Assembly (NCBI GenBank): GCA_037349315.1
Contig: JBAIAC010000007.1
Location: 3,472,001-3,536,000 of the forward strand
From: Chelydra serpentina
Lineage: Eukaryota > Chordata > Testudines > Chelydridae
Reading direction: 5' to 3'
DNA: 64,000 nucleotides
The notes under the pieces were generated by a model, which saw nothing but the letters and a program-made list of their open reading frames with translations, did no database searches and was not told the DNA's origin. The translations under genes were made by a program, and so were the position numbers. This document shows, one piece after another, positions 36,192 through 48,204 of the stretch; position 1 is the stretch's first letter; every line of letters begins with the position of its first letter.

Positions 36192-36453
36192 GGCCATGTC
36201 TGTATGTACAATGCTGCGGCAGCGTGTGTGATGAAGATGCTCTATGCTGATGGGAGAGAGTTCTCCCGTCGGTATAAAAATACCACCTCCACGAGGAGCA
36301 TAAGCTATGTTGATGGGAGAAGCTCTCCTGCCGACGTAGTGTTGTGCCCACAAACGCTTATGTCGGCATAATTTACGTCGCTCAGGGGGTGGAATATTCA
36401 CATCCCTGAGCAACATACGTTTTGCCGACACGGGCTGTAGTGTAGGCATAGCC
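36192..36453. mobile_element. TTA-flanked MITE, second family
   Basis: A 262-bp unit starting GGCCATGTCTGTATGTAC and ending TAGTGTAGGCATAGCC, flanked by TTA at 36189-36191 and 36454-36456. Internally it has GTTCTCCCGTCGG and GAGCAACATACGTTTTGCCG. It is related to 62038-62543 and differs from the main MITE family except at the termini. Confidence 0.8.
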
Positions 36454-36456
36454 TTA

Positions 36457-38409
36457 GATTTGAATATCTGGGGAATGGTGGCTGGGCATTCTCAATGGAG
36501 GGCCCTCGGCTGTGGACATTCACTTCCCTTGTTGGTTTAATGGAGCCAGAAGGCTTGCTACGAAGCTCATCTGTTCCTTTGCAGGCTTTGGTGTGGGTGA
36601 GGAATATGCTTGGTTTATCCTGGGAGGCTGCTTAGAACAGACATTGGTCAGCGTGTTATGTTTTATTTTAAGCTCTTTAAATGTACCCAGAGACTGCTGG
36701 ATGGATGAGACCAGTAAACCTACAAATAAATAAAACCAGCTTTGTCTCCCCCTCCTACTGTGGGAGGAGGTAGGTCTGATTCTGGTTTTGCCTTTCATGG
36801 CCTGGCTCAGATTGACCAGCTTTGCTCGTGAGACACCCGTGGAATGGCTGACATGCTCAGGGCACTAAGAGGGAGCAGCCTCTTTGATTTCAGACCACAG
36901 AGACTAGGGTTATCCCTGGCTGCTGCGTGAGGAGTGCTAGGGCTTGTGAACACACACCTGCCCTTTGCACACCTGTGCAGCAGCTGGGCATAATCTGGTC
37001 CTCAGAGAGCGACCTTTCACATCCCCCTAGCATTCCCTCCAACAGCAGCTGCTGGCAACGTCACGAGAACTGGCTTTCCTGTGACATTTCCAGCACTTCC
37101 CAGTTTGTCTGGTCGGAAATCCCCAGGAACTATTCCCCTCCATGTCGTATTTTGCTGAAGTGCGAGGCAAGCGAACGGCATGAAACAAAGTACAAATATT
37201 CGAGCTGGTTGAAAAAAATTCTAATTTCAAAATGTTTTGACCAAAAAGGGTCAAATTTTTCCATGAAAATTTTCACAAAAAATGTTCCTATTTGACTGTT
37301 TTGCTCTAAAAGCTATATAGAAATTGCTATAGATAAATATTATATACAAACTGCTTTTCTGAACATAGGAAAAAATGGAGTGGACTGGCACTTATTTTAT
37401 CTGAACTGGATCAGGCCTGGATTTTGGTCGAACTGGATCTTGGCCATCAAATGTTGCCTGTCAGTAGCATTTGGAATGGCTGCATTACACTGATTCAGTA
37501 ACACACACTGAATTAACCTCTGACATATGGTTTAAAGAAGCAGCGTACAAAATAGTTATTTTGCTTCATTTACTAAGACTTTTAATAGCTCCCATAATTA
37601 TAGCTTCCTTCCCCTTTTCAGATATTTTTTGGGAAAAAATGTTTGCTGTTGTGCTTACTGATACCACATCCTTCAAATTGCTAAAGGAGGGTTGGATAAT
37701 AGGTCTAGTGATTTGATGTTTCCATACTCTGTATAAGCAACATCTGCTCCATGACTGCTTCCTATCAAAGTGCAGTTAGAAGACTGCAGCAAGGATGTTT
37801 CCTTTCCAGCTATATTAAGACTTTGTGTCTATCTCAGATTCAAAGCAGAGCTATCCAAATGCAACTGGATAAAATGAACGGCAATTAATGGCTCGTTATT
37901 GGCAGTCAAGATGTTGAACTATTTGCATTAAGTGTGTTGCTCTCATTTGTTATGTAATTCTATTAGACGCTGGTTGATGTTCAGTGTTCTCTTGTGACTT
38001 CCGACTTTCCAATTGGCCGATCAATATAGTTTGAGAATTTGTTTTGTTACACAGCAGATATGTGTTTGCATCAACTTCTGGCGTCAGGAAATCTGCAATG
38101 CTGATAGAGATTAGGGCAGACTTTTTTACACCTGTAACTCTCATCTTTTGGAGAAGATAGCAGGATGGTCAGTGAGTTTGGCTGGGGTTCTACTGAGTAA
38201 GGACTGATAAGCGTATTGTGGTAGGTCAGACAGCAGGGCGGGAAGTTACCAGTGGAAGTATCAAATATCCTTGTTAAGTATTGAGTTGGGGATTATCAAG
38301 AAGCATTACCAAACAGTGCTGTTTGTGACCATATCTGGGACAACAGATGGACTCAGACTAGCTTTCTGGGTAAGGTGTGATGTGTAGTATCAGTTAAGAG
38401 TCTTTCACA
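36457..38409. other. Intronic sequence without recognised genes
   Basis: I see nothing beyond AT-rich intronic sequence and short chance frames. Confidence 0.4.
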
Positions 38410-38678
38410 TCCTCTGGTGGGGGACTGTATCCTGCATTTGCAACCCCCTTATGACAACAAAAATTATGACATGACACGAGGAGGGGGGACCAAAGCCTGA
38501 GCCCACCCAAGCCCCACTGTCCCAAGCAGGGGGGCCAAAGCCCAAGCCTGAGTCCTGCCACCCTCGGGCGTCGGCTTCAGCCCTGGGCCCCAGCAAGTCT
38601 AATGTTAGCCCTGGCAACCCCGTTAAAATGGGATTGTGATCCACTTTGGGGTCCCGACCCACAGTTTGAGAACCACTG
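38410..38678 (-). mobile_element. hAT-type element fragment
   Basis: The end CACAGTTTGAGAACCACTG (to 38678) is the classic hAT terminus CAGTGGTTCTCAAACTGTG read in reverse, followed inward by GGGTCCCGACCC and GC-rich AAGCCCAAGCCTGAGTCC-type sequence. The opposite end is truncated and no matching 8-bp duplication of ATCTAGTA was found at the left. Confidence 0.75.
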
Positions 38679-39339
38679 ATCTAGTATATGCAAGAGAACA
38701 GGACAGAGTGAGAGCATGAGAGAGGGTGAAAAGAGAAGAAAAATAAAGAGCAACTAACAAGTAGACCAGAAGGGAGGAGGACAGAATGATTTAATGAGAC
38801 AAATGACAAAGGCAGTAATTCTTTTAAATTCATGTAACTTCCTGTGTGGTATTTCCTAGATAGTTGTATATGATGTGACTTATACATGCATCTTTTTTTT
38901 TTTCCAGTGGTTCATTACTGTCAAAAACATGCATTTTCCACGTAGAACGTCCACTTTAGCTGTTTCTGTGTGACTGTTAATAACTGTTTATGGTTCTCAG
39001 GCACTGCAGGAATGGACCAAAGGTTGCCCAATGCTGTGTACAGGCACATTTCCAAAATCCACCCTACTGTGTGCTCACCGGGATGGTTGTGCAGCTTGCT
39101 AGGAGGAGGTGGAGGTACAGTGAAGGGCTGTCCCTCTAAAGTGTATTCCGGTATAGAAGCTAGTGCTATCAAATCTACCTCTTCTTCTGAAGGGAAACAT
39201 TTTCTCAAAGACAGAGCTTTTGTTGAGCAGCTAATAAATCTACAAATAAATATCATCACCTTTGCCTTCACCCGTCACTGTGGCGGGGACTGGTACCCAA
39301 TACCTCAGCACCAGTAGCCGGCCAAGTTTCTTTAATAAC

Positions 39340-39442
39340 TTAGAGGCCAGATTTTCAGCTGATACAAATGGGCACAGCTCCATTGACTTCAGTGAAACTA
39401 CACTGATGTAAACAAGCCACAAATTTGGCCCAGAATCTCCTC
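39340..39442. repeat. Short foldback repeat, GGCCAGATTTTCAG family
   Basis: GAGGCCAGATTTTCAGCTGA at the left and CACAAATTTGGCCC at the right are inverted, around CTCCATTGACTTCAGTG. Confidence 0.6.
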
Positions 39443-39651
39443 TTCTCTGGTTAGAGCTGTTTAAATGTTGGCGCAGTGTTGCGGGAAAAGGCAATTTGCT
39501 GTAGAAGTTTCCCTCTGGGAGGAGGAAGAACAAACTAGACCTCCTCAGCTTTCTTTGTGATATGAGTCCCTCCAGCCGGATGTGTAGCATCCTCAGCAGA
39601 ACCTTGCGGGCTAGGAAGCTCGAGTGTGGAATACGTCAGCACAGAGCACGT

Positions 39652-39862
39652 GGGACCAGATTCCCAAAGGTATTTAGGTGTCTAAAGATGCAGATAGGTG
39701 CTCAGTGGAATTTTCAAAAGCATCTAAGCAGGTTAGGTGCCCAATTCCTATTGATTTCAGTGGGAGTTAGGTGCCTGACCTGCATTAGAGCGGTTGAAAA
39801 TCCCACTGAGCACCTATCTGTATCTTTAGGCACTAGATACCTTTGGAAATATGGCCCCTGGA
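39652..39862. repeat. Long imperfect palindrome with 60-bp arms
   Basis: The arm 39656-39720 (AAAGGTATTTAGGTGTCTAA, AGATGCAGATAGGTGCTCAG) pairs with 39794-39856 (CTGAGCACCTATCTGTATCT, TAGATACCTTTGG). Outside the loop the arms differ at only a few sites. It is probably a foldback MITE of the AGGTGCCTAA type; a fragment of the same family is near 34336. Confidence 0.75.
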
Positions 39863-40011
39863 GACCAGGGGACTAAGAACTTGGTGAGAAAATTGTGGTA
39901 TAACTTGAATGTAAAGAATTGTGAACTGCTGTGAGATTCACTGATGAAAAGTGCTATTTAAGAGCCAGGTATCATTATTATTAGTATTATCCAATATTAT
40001 TATAATTATAA

Positions 40012-40475
40012 ACCAGTATAGTTAAACTGATGTAAAAGGCTGTGTGGACACTCTTATTCCGGGATATGAGTGGCTCATTCCTATTTAGTTAAACCGGTTA
40101 CCCGCTGCATCGGAGGCGTCGGATCGATCTTCTGGGTTCGATTTATCGCGTCTTGTCTAGACGCGATAAATCGAACCAGGAAGTGCTCCCCCGTCGACGC
40201 CGGTAATCCTACTCTGCGAACGGAGTAGGCGGAGTCGACGGGGGAGCCTGCGTGCTGCGGTGTGGACCAGGGGTAAGTAATTTTAAGTTCGAAATAAGAT
40301 ACTTCGACTTCAGCTACGTTATTCACGTAGCTGAAGTTGCGCATCTTAGTTCGAACTTGGGGGCTAATGTAGCCCAGGGCTTAATCAGCTTTAGCTAAAC
40401 CAAAATAAGCCACTCATACTGAAATAAGAGCATCCACAAAGACTTTAGCACCAGTTTAGGTATTAGTTTAAATTC
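40012..40475. mobile_element. Foldback DNA element interrupted by a MITE
   Basis: The outer arms 40025-40095 and 40385-40470 are inverted: TGTGGACACTCTTATTCC, then GAGTGGCTCATTC and TTTAGTTAAACC, opposite TTTAGCTAAACC, ATAAGCCACTC and GAAATAAGAGCATCCACA. The CpG-rich MITE 40101-40380 occupies its centre. Confidence 0.75.
40101..40380 (+). mobile_element. CpG-rich MITE inside the foldback element, left end eroded
   Basis: Has CCCGCTGCATCGGAGGCGTC, the TTCGATTTATCGCGTCTTGT palindrome, GGCGGAGTCGACGGGGGAGC and the ACTTCAGCTACGT hairpin. TTA lies at 40098-40100 and 40381-40383, but the first 15-17 bp of the usual left terminus are missing. Confidence 0.8.
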
Positions 40476-41089
40476 ACGCTTTAAGTTATGTTGGTGCAAC
40501 TTTCTCAGAGAGAAACCCCAAGTTGCTTACCAGTATTTCTAAGGGACAGCTGTGAGGGAAGATCATGTGTGAAAGGAAGACAATATGAAGAAGTTCAAGT
40601 GAGAACAGGTAGTTTGGTAGCACTTCCATAGGGAACCTTACAGGAGTTTGCAACTCTTCGTGTTTCTGATTCTATTCTGGGGAGTGAAACAGAATTTGCT
40701 GTCCCTTGAGGTCTCCACCTGTTAAGGGGAAAGAGAAGATGAGAGGAGAGGAGACTTGCTGAGTCACCAGACAGTTTATTTAGGAGAGCTTGGTCAGCAA
40801 GCTGGTAGGAACCCTCCCTAGGAATCAACAGCAAATTGTGCAGCAATTATTGAGACTTGGGTTAACAATGAAATGTTGCTATTAATGAACTGGGACTCCC
40901 CACTTATGCACAGTGTTTAACTATGGTTTGTATTTTAAAGGGATTTGAGTGTGTATAAGATGCCAGATGTACAGCCCTGAGGACTAGGGTTCTCTTTTCA
41001 TCCACAGAACAGATACAGCATGGACAGGGGTAGAGTCTTCTTGCAAAACTCCCATAATGCTCATAACCTAGTCACCGAATACCGACCCA

Positions 41090-41165
41090 GAAAGCAGAGG
41101 GTGAAATCCTGGCCCCACTGAAGTCAATGGGGGAGTTTTGTTATTGATTTCAGTAGGGCCAGGAG
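41090..41165. repeat. Short foldback repeat, CCTGGCCCCACTGAAGTCAA type
   Basis: AAATCCTGGCCCCACTGAAG at the left and CAGTAGGGCCAGGAGTTCAT at the right form an imperfect palindrome of about 70 bp. Confidence 0.6.
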
Positions 41166-43010
41166 TTCATCCTGAGGTTTCCAGTTGTCTTTTTATCCCA
41201 CATGTTAAATGATCAACTGAATTTAAAACTGACAGATATTAGTCACATTAATGCGCGACTGGGAGACTTTCAGCTATATAGTGATAACTGTGGGTATAAG
41301 AATCTGTGTAGAATAGACTATTACTCAGTAGAATTTACAGGGTCCCTCTCCAGAGATCATGACTTTTTGTTTACTGCAGCCATGGATTAGATGCCTTTGG
41401 AAGCAACCAGGACACGAAGACTTAGCCGTGGTTGTGGATTTGCTCCATGTGTCAGGGCAATGACAGTGTAGTGTCAGCGTGTGTGTTTGTCCAGTGCTTA
41501 GCTCAATAGGGTCCCAGTCCTTACTGGGACATGTGCATGCTGCCATCATATGAATGAGCAAATAATAATAATAATAGTTGTGCAGTGAGTTGCAACTGAA
41601 ACCAAACTACCAGGGAAGAAATCACTGCTGAGCTTATTTTGAAAGATTCCCACTGACTTCAGTGGACGTGGGATTAGGCCCTACAGGCTCTACTTGAAAA
41701 GATCAGCAGTACTAGTAACAAATGCGTTATTGCTACTGTATCTAATCTTTATCTTGAATGGGCAACTGTCCCATAATTGAAAAGAGTCAGGTTTTAGTTT
41801 GCTTGAAAAAGCTGAGCTGCAGAACGATAACTTTGGGTTTTGGGTTGTGATTTTATTCTCCTCAGATGTTGGCATACAGTTCAGAGACCAGAGTTTGCTT
41901 CTTTGATGTTTCAAAACTGAAGTTACAATCACAACAGCAAAAGCCGAAGCCCGGAATGTAAAGAGAAGGCCTCAAGGGTTAGGGGATACATTTTTCCACA
42001 CAGTAGTTTCATCAAGATCTGCTTCATACAAGCCTGAGCTTTTCTGTTCATCTGTATGTCACTAGCTATGTGAATGAACTACTGCAGGAAAAGGGACCAA
42101 TAGCAGGACAGCCTGTATGATTCATACTGGCTTTTGTTTCTGGGTTCTTCACTAGAGAATGTAGGAGAAACTGTGAAAGGGGCAAGCAATTTGTTTGCCT
42201 TAACAGGGTGCTTTTCCGGGAACAGACTCTTCCTAATTATTTCAATAGCAGCCAGGGGAAAAGGGTCTGTTCTGAACTTGCTGATTCCTTGCAAATGAAC
42301 AAAAGGAACTGTTCAGTATTTCCCAGTCTGGTCCACAAACTGAGCAGTTCATAGAGGTGCAAGGGAGCCCAGACGAGCTGAGACCACAGCGATTTCAAAT
42401 GGGAAACTGGTTGGGATCAAACTGCTGCGTTGTGTGTCTATTTTATTGGGATTTCGCTGATAGCCACAGAGTTGCAGAGTAAAAAAATATAGTAGTTAAC
42501 AGGACAACATCATTTGGTGACATATCCTAATGAAACCTGGTTTACACCCATTCCCTCAGAGGGCTTCTTAAATTAAAAACAAAAAACCCAGCCCAAGTGC
42601 CAGTTAGATATGTGCTTTGGACCGTGTTTTCTTACTCCATCAACTAGAGACCTGTGTTCCACATTGTAGCCACATAGTTTAGAGCAACGGCGTGGCTGCA
42701 ATGGCCCTAGAGAGCCATCCAGCAATTGAAAATAGTCACACCTCAGGGTGTTCTGGCCAGGTTTCCCTACCCCAGCGATATCCCTGGCAGGCCCATTAAC
42801 CTGGAAGTTCTGAGGATGGGGGAAGCAAAGAGCCGTTCCAACAGCTCCGCACCACCCAGCGAACCTCCTTGCACCGTGGGATTTTCCCCAGGGGCCAGAG
42901 CGGGAGCGACACAATGGGGCCTGGGAGGACCATAAATCAGGCCATTTGTGTCACATTCAGCCATTGCAGCGTGACCTCAAGGAATTTTTAGTTGGGTTTT
43001 AGAGGCAAAT
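41166..43010. other. Intronic sequence without recognised genes
   Basis: Contains a MIR-like tail with AATAATAATAATAG (about 41490-41577). No exon was recognised. Confidence 0.4.
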
Positions 43011-43034
43011 CTTAGTGATGTGTCTAATCACTAA

Positions 43035-43330
43035 GGGTACGTCTATACTTACGCGTCCTGTCGGAGGTGCGGGATCGATGTTCTGGGTTCGATTTATCGC
43101 GTCTTGTCTAGACGCGATAAATCGAACCAGGAAGTGCTCCGCCGTCGACGCTGGTAATCCAGCTCGACGAACGGAGCAGGCGGAGTCGACGGGGGAGCCT
43201 GCGCGCCGCGTGTGGACCCCGGGTAAGTGCTTTTTCATTCGAACTAAGATAGTTCGACTTCAGCTACGTTATTCACGTAGCTGAAGTTGCGTATCTTAGT
43301 TCGAATTATGGGGTTAGTGTAGACCAGCCC
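43035..43330 (+). mobile_element. Full-length CpG-rich MITE flanked by an 18-bp direct repeat
   Basis: A 296-bp copy, very close to 5396-5691. Left end GGGTACGTCTATACTTACGC, right end TAGTGTAGACCAGCCC. It is preceded by CTTAGTGATGTGTCTAAT (43011-43028) and ends in CTTAGTGATGTGACTAAT (43330-43347), a 17-of-18 match. The nearest flanking triplets are TAA and TTA rather than identical. Confidence 0.85.
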
Positions 43331-43384
43331 TTAGTGATGTGACTAATATCTCCACAGTTGTACTGTGCCGAGAGTCTCACAGCA

Positions 43385-43530
43385 CTTTAACATACTCTTC
43401 TCCACATTTTGAGATGGGCGAACGGAGGCAGAGAAACGTTAAGCCACTTGTCCCAGGCTGCACATTGCATCGATGGGAGAGCTGATTATAGAACCCAAGC
43501 CCCATGCTCTAATTACGGGAGGGGCCGCTT
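43385..43530 (-). repeat. MIR-like SINE, reverse orientation
   Basis: Contains GAGATGGGCGAACGGAGGCA, GTTAAGCCACTTGTCCCAGG, TTATAGAACCCAAGC and GCTCTAATTACGG, matching the antisense of the MIR core and tail from memory. Divergence is high, as expected for an ancient family. Confidence 0.6.
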
Positions 43531-44894
43531 TTTGCCTTCTGAACATTTGGTCTGCCCTCCCAAGAAGCCGCAGCATAAACATCTTTTGCTGTTCCTCATG
43601 GTCATTAGTGAAAAATGCTCCTGAAATTAGCCCTTGTGTATAAAAAAAGGCAACCCCACTTCAAAAAGGGAGAGAGAATAAACAAACCCCAGTCTGCATG
43701 GCCCACATCCTACGTGGATCAACAGTATGGGATAAAGAGCTACAGTCAGTTTGGGAGCGAACAGTCTGGTTCACAGAGAAAGCGATCAAAGAGATAAACC
43801 ATCCCACCTCAGAATTGCCCTAAATACGTTTCCGGGTCTTCCTGCACCTCAGTCTTTTAACCGTAATGCCGTTAGTGTTATCTAACGTGCCAAAGGAGTT
43901 ATGCAGATTGACACCAGCTGAGGAGCTGGCCTTGACTGGCTACCACAGACCACACACCAGTTTTCCTGAATAACGGATTGCAAATGTCAAGTCTTTCTCC
44001 AGCAGCTGTTTCTGCAGACCAGATGAAAATGTCTTCTCTGTTGTAAGCCATAGCCTCAGCCCTCTGGAGAAGAAGTTATTAGCCTCTCTTCGCCACGGTA
44101 CGTTCAGAATCCTGGCCCTGCTAGGAAGAGTTCTGCATCCCAGCAGTGTCAGGAGTAGGTCAGGGCATTGTCATGGGTTGTTTTTTTTAAGTCTAAATTG
44201 GTTTGAAACCTGAGAGAGAGACTGCAGTATCTGGCAATTCCAAACACCATTGGGGAAAAATGGCTCCAGATCATTTAGTGCAACGTTCCCTGGGACATAA
44301 ACCATTTAATGAGCCTATCTAGGCCTTCACAATTAATAATTAACTCCCAGACTGTGGCTGGCCTTCGCTCAGGTGCCTCATGGTGTGTTTGGGGGGATGA
44401 ACTAACCCTTCTCGCTTCTTCCAAGTCCGGGGGACAGGCCCATTTGCAGTGCATGTGCTTTCCTCATGGCTGCCTGCCTGCCTGCACCCCTGGAGGAACA
44501 AAGCACAACAGAGGGAAGACTGGCTTATGGCCTCCAACCCCTTCACCATGCTGTGGTGGGAAGCTACACTACACCCTCATAAGGGCCAGGTGTGTCAAGA
44601 ACAGATAGCTAAGCTCCCCCTGAAGGCAATGAGATCTTGGCATGAGTGTGAGCTGCAGGATCAGAGCAGCAACAGAGAAACGAATTAATGATGTAAATTA
44701 GGACTGACAAACGAATGGTTTACCTCTCCACAGACTCTGATCTGCATGCTCTGGGCCCTGCCCCATTAAACACCAGTTCTCCAAATAAAGAGTGTCTGAG
44801 GAAGGTCTCCCCAGAATGATTCAGGAGGAGCAATAACCTGGTCCGCCATCTTGGCTAGCATTCAGCCTGATAGGATGTACTGCTGCAGGATGCA
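43531..44894. other. Intronic sequence without recognised genes
   Basis: No exon or firm repeat was recognised. Confidence 0.4.
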
Positions 44895-45826
44895 TGAGTA
44901 TCTTATGAAGAAAGTCATGGAAAGTGTAGGGCCCTTACTGAATGGGGGAGGCAACCTAGTGACAGGTGATGGAAAAAGCTGAAGAGCTCAGTGCTTTTTT
45001 TTGCTTCGGTCTTCACAGACAAGGTCAGCTTCCAGACTGCTGCACTGGGCAACACAGTATGGGGAGGAGGTGAGCAGCCCTCAGTGGTGAAAGAACAGAT
45101 TAAGGACTATTTAGAAAAGCTGGACATGCACAAGGCCATGGGTCCGGATCTAATACATCCAAGGGTGCTGAGGGAGTTGGCTGATGTGATTGCAGAGCCA
45201 TTGGCTATTATCTCTGAAAACTCGTGGCGATCGGGGGAGGTCCCGGACAATTGGAAAAAGGCAAATATAGTGCCCATCTTTAAAAAAGGGAAGAAGGAGA
45301 ATCCGGGGAACTACAGACCGGTCAGTCTCACCTTAGTCCCTGGAAAAATCATGGAGCAGGTCCTCAAGGAATCCATTTTGAAACACTTGGAGGAGAGGAA
45401 GGTGATCAGGAACAGTCAACATGGATTCACCAAGGGCAAGTCATGCCTGACCAACCTGATTGCCTTCTATGATGAGATAACTGGCCTGTGGATATGGGGA
45501 AAGTGGTGAACATGATATAACTTGCCTTTAGCTAAGCTTTTGATATGGTCTCCCACAGTATTCTTGCCAGCAAGTTAAAAAAGTATGGATTGGATGAATG
45601 GACTATAAGATGGATAGAAAGCTGGCTAGATCGTCGGGCTCAATGGGTAGTGATCAACAGCTCGATGTCTAGTTGGCAGCTGGTATCAAACGGAATGCCC
45701 CAGGGGTCAGTCTTAGGGCCTGTTTTGTTTAACACCTTCATTAATTATCTCGAAGATGCAATGTATTGCATCCTCAGCAAGTTCATGGATGACACTAAGC
45801 TGGGGGAAGAGGTAGATACACTGGAA
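44895..45826 (+). pseudogene. CR1 LINE reverse transcriptase fragment
   Basis: Open at 44991-45509, then in another frame at 45545-46162. Peptides include AMGPDLIHPRVLRELADVI, NWKKANIVPIFKKGKKENPG, NYRPVSLTLVPGKIMEQVL and QHGFTKGKSCLTNLIAFYDE. After a frame change come GMPQGSVLGPVLFNTFIN and SKFMDDTKLG. The catalytic FADD box reads FMDD. The 3' half is lost where the next repeat begins at 45827. Confidence 0.9.
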
Positions 45827-46021
45827 CAGTGTTTCCCAAACGTGGGAGGCCACTTGTTCAGGGAAAGCCCCTGGCGCGCCCGGCCGGTTTGTCTACCTGC
45901 CGCGTCCGCAGGTTCGGCCGATCGCGGCTCCCACTGGCCGCGGTTCGCTGTGCCCGGCCAATGGGGGCTGCGGAATGCGGCGGCCAGTACGTCCCTTGGC
46001 CTGCGCCACTTCCCGCAGCCC
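45827..46021 (+). mobile_element. GC-rich hAT-type fragment
   Basis: Begins with CAGTGTTTCCCAAACGTGGG, a hAT-like terminus, and continues in very CpG-rich sequence (CGCGGCTCCCACTGGCCGCG). The right end is missing where the DIRS-type foldback starts. Confidence 0.65.
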
Positions 46022-46330
46022 TTTGAAGGTACGGTTACTTACTGTAACTGTGATTCTTTGAGATGTAATGCAGACATGTATTCCACGACCCACCCCCTGT
46101 TTCCTTTGCATCAGAGTCCCCTCTCATGGGTGTTCAGTGCAAAGGAGCTAAGGAGGGGGTGAGAGCAGCACCGCCACATATAGCCAGGGGAGGGGGGCTG
46201 CAGCCACAGGGCGCAAGCACCACCCCTCTCTGGGTACTGCTAGACAAAATCTCCAGCTCCATCGTGCTGGGCGCGTACACACATCTGCATCACATCTCAA
46301 AGTACCAAGGTAACAGTAAGTAACTGTTTA
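46022..46330. mobile_element. DIRS-end-derived foldback element
   Basis: The left arm 46029-46062 (GGTTACTTACTGTAACTG, TTCTTTGAGATGT) is inverted at 46294-46327 (ACATCTCAAAGTACC, GTAACAGTAAGTAACTGT). These match in style the outer ends of the DIRS element at 27590-27625. No internal genes are present. Confidence 0.65.
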
Positions 46331-48204
46331 ATATTTAGCATTGCTCTTAAAGTAATACGAAGTACCCATTGACACATCTTTTACTGTGTCGTAAAGAGTT
46401 TGTGGGAGAGTCGCTTTCTTCAGATTGTTTAATCGAGAGAGAACCAATTATTCCACCTGCACAACGTTCTGCTACATTCTCGAGAGGCACCAGATTCTCT
46501 TACAGCAAGAACCTGAAGACCAAGAAACTCTTTAGAAGTTGGAGGAGTCTACATGCTCGTGTTGTCGTCTATTAGATTATGCACAGTACCAGGCTACTTT
46601 TAAATGAGTGCCTAATAAATAAGACCAGCCATGAAATAAATAAAGTTACGGAGTTTCTCACTCACTTTTCCCCCTTTTCCACTATTTGTTCATCTTGCTC
46701 TGTGCTTCTGGTCAGTCAAGAATGTCTTGGTGACATGTTTTCGCCGGAGCAATAGCTGAAATTGAAACCTGAGGTATTTTTACTGCATATCTCCTCTTCT
46801 CATCCTGATGATGAAACTTACAGCAAAAGCCGTCAGAAATCAGGGATGTGAAGGAATCTGCCTGTGTTGTGTAATTAGCTTCTTCCTGCAGAATTTGCTC
46901 TTTTCTGCAAAAATTAAGCCTTCCTCTGGAAATATATAAATAAACGCCGTTTCTGGTAGCCATCACAACATAACCCATCCTGTCTTGAGTTTGCATCCAG
47001 ACCGATTTAGGAACTTGTGCCTGAGACTCTGAACACAGAAGACTAATTGCCAACACTTAAATATTAAGAAAGTTAACTACATTTCCGCTGGCTAGTCTGT
47101 CAGTAGGCCCATCGAACAGACTTCCCCAGCACAGCTGAAATTTTCTGATGTTCTGTTTGTTTTAACAGATGTGCCATTGAGAGACTGCTGTTAGAACTCA
47201 ATATCACCAGTTAGAGCAGTTTAGTAGATCCCTCAAACAAGTGAATCCAGAAGTATCCCCAAAAAGACTGACCAATTCCATTCAATGCACTATAATAAAA
47301 CATGTTTATATGGACATTTAAACCTTACTTATCTAGATTAAAACAAATACATTAAATGCATCTGTAGTTCAGTCAGTCTGTGTCAAATTAATGACCCTAT
47401 AAATAATTGAATTTGAATTTCCTGAAGCAAACAGAGCAATCTTTTCAGATATATTTCACCCATAGAAAACAGAGATAAGTCCTTAGTTTCCCTCCTCTCC
47501 CCCACACACTTCAAATTGCCCCTATTTACAACCAAAATGTACTGATGAGAGAGGCTCATTGACAGGTGCCTAAAAATTAATTAGATGGAACCTTGAAAGG
47601 GCACTGAAAAAATGTTGAAATGTATTTGAGTAGTAGCCTGAAACTCAGATCCTGCAATAAAAATAATTGCATTTAAATTATATTCAGAATTAAACACTCT
47701 TCCAGAAAAGTCTCAGAAATCCTAAAACTTCCTTTTTTAACAGCTTCTCAAGCAAGAGCATCTGCATTGCTCTTTAAACTCAAAGCCAGCTAAATACACA
47801 CCCAGCTTTGAAATATCTCAGAGGTTGCTAAAACTCTCCAAGAAATAATCCCAAATCACAGGAGTTTGCATTGTTCTTCTTTTCCCTAGTATTGTACGTT
47901 ATTTGCCAAAACCAAACTGAACTGGGTCATGTTAATATATCAGTCAGGGAAAATGTAAATACATATGTAACTGGAGAGAAAAACCTCCAACGCTTCTGAG
48001 AGAGAGATTCCTGGGAATCTGATTAATCTGTTTGTCACCTAGGCATATTTATAGCATAACTTTTGATGTCTGTTTTTTCTGGAAGGTTGAAAGATGTGCA
48101 CTTTATAGCCCACCTGCTGGGCTCCTCTCTGTTGTGATGCTCTCATTATTAATCATAGACTGATTGGGTATGACTACCCTGCAAAGAAAGACCAGTGTCA
48201 GAAC
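46331..48204. other. Intronic sequence without recognised genes
   Basis: AT-rich sequence. No exon or repeat family was recognised with confidence. Confidence 0.4.
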
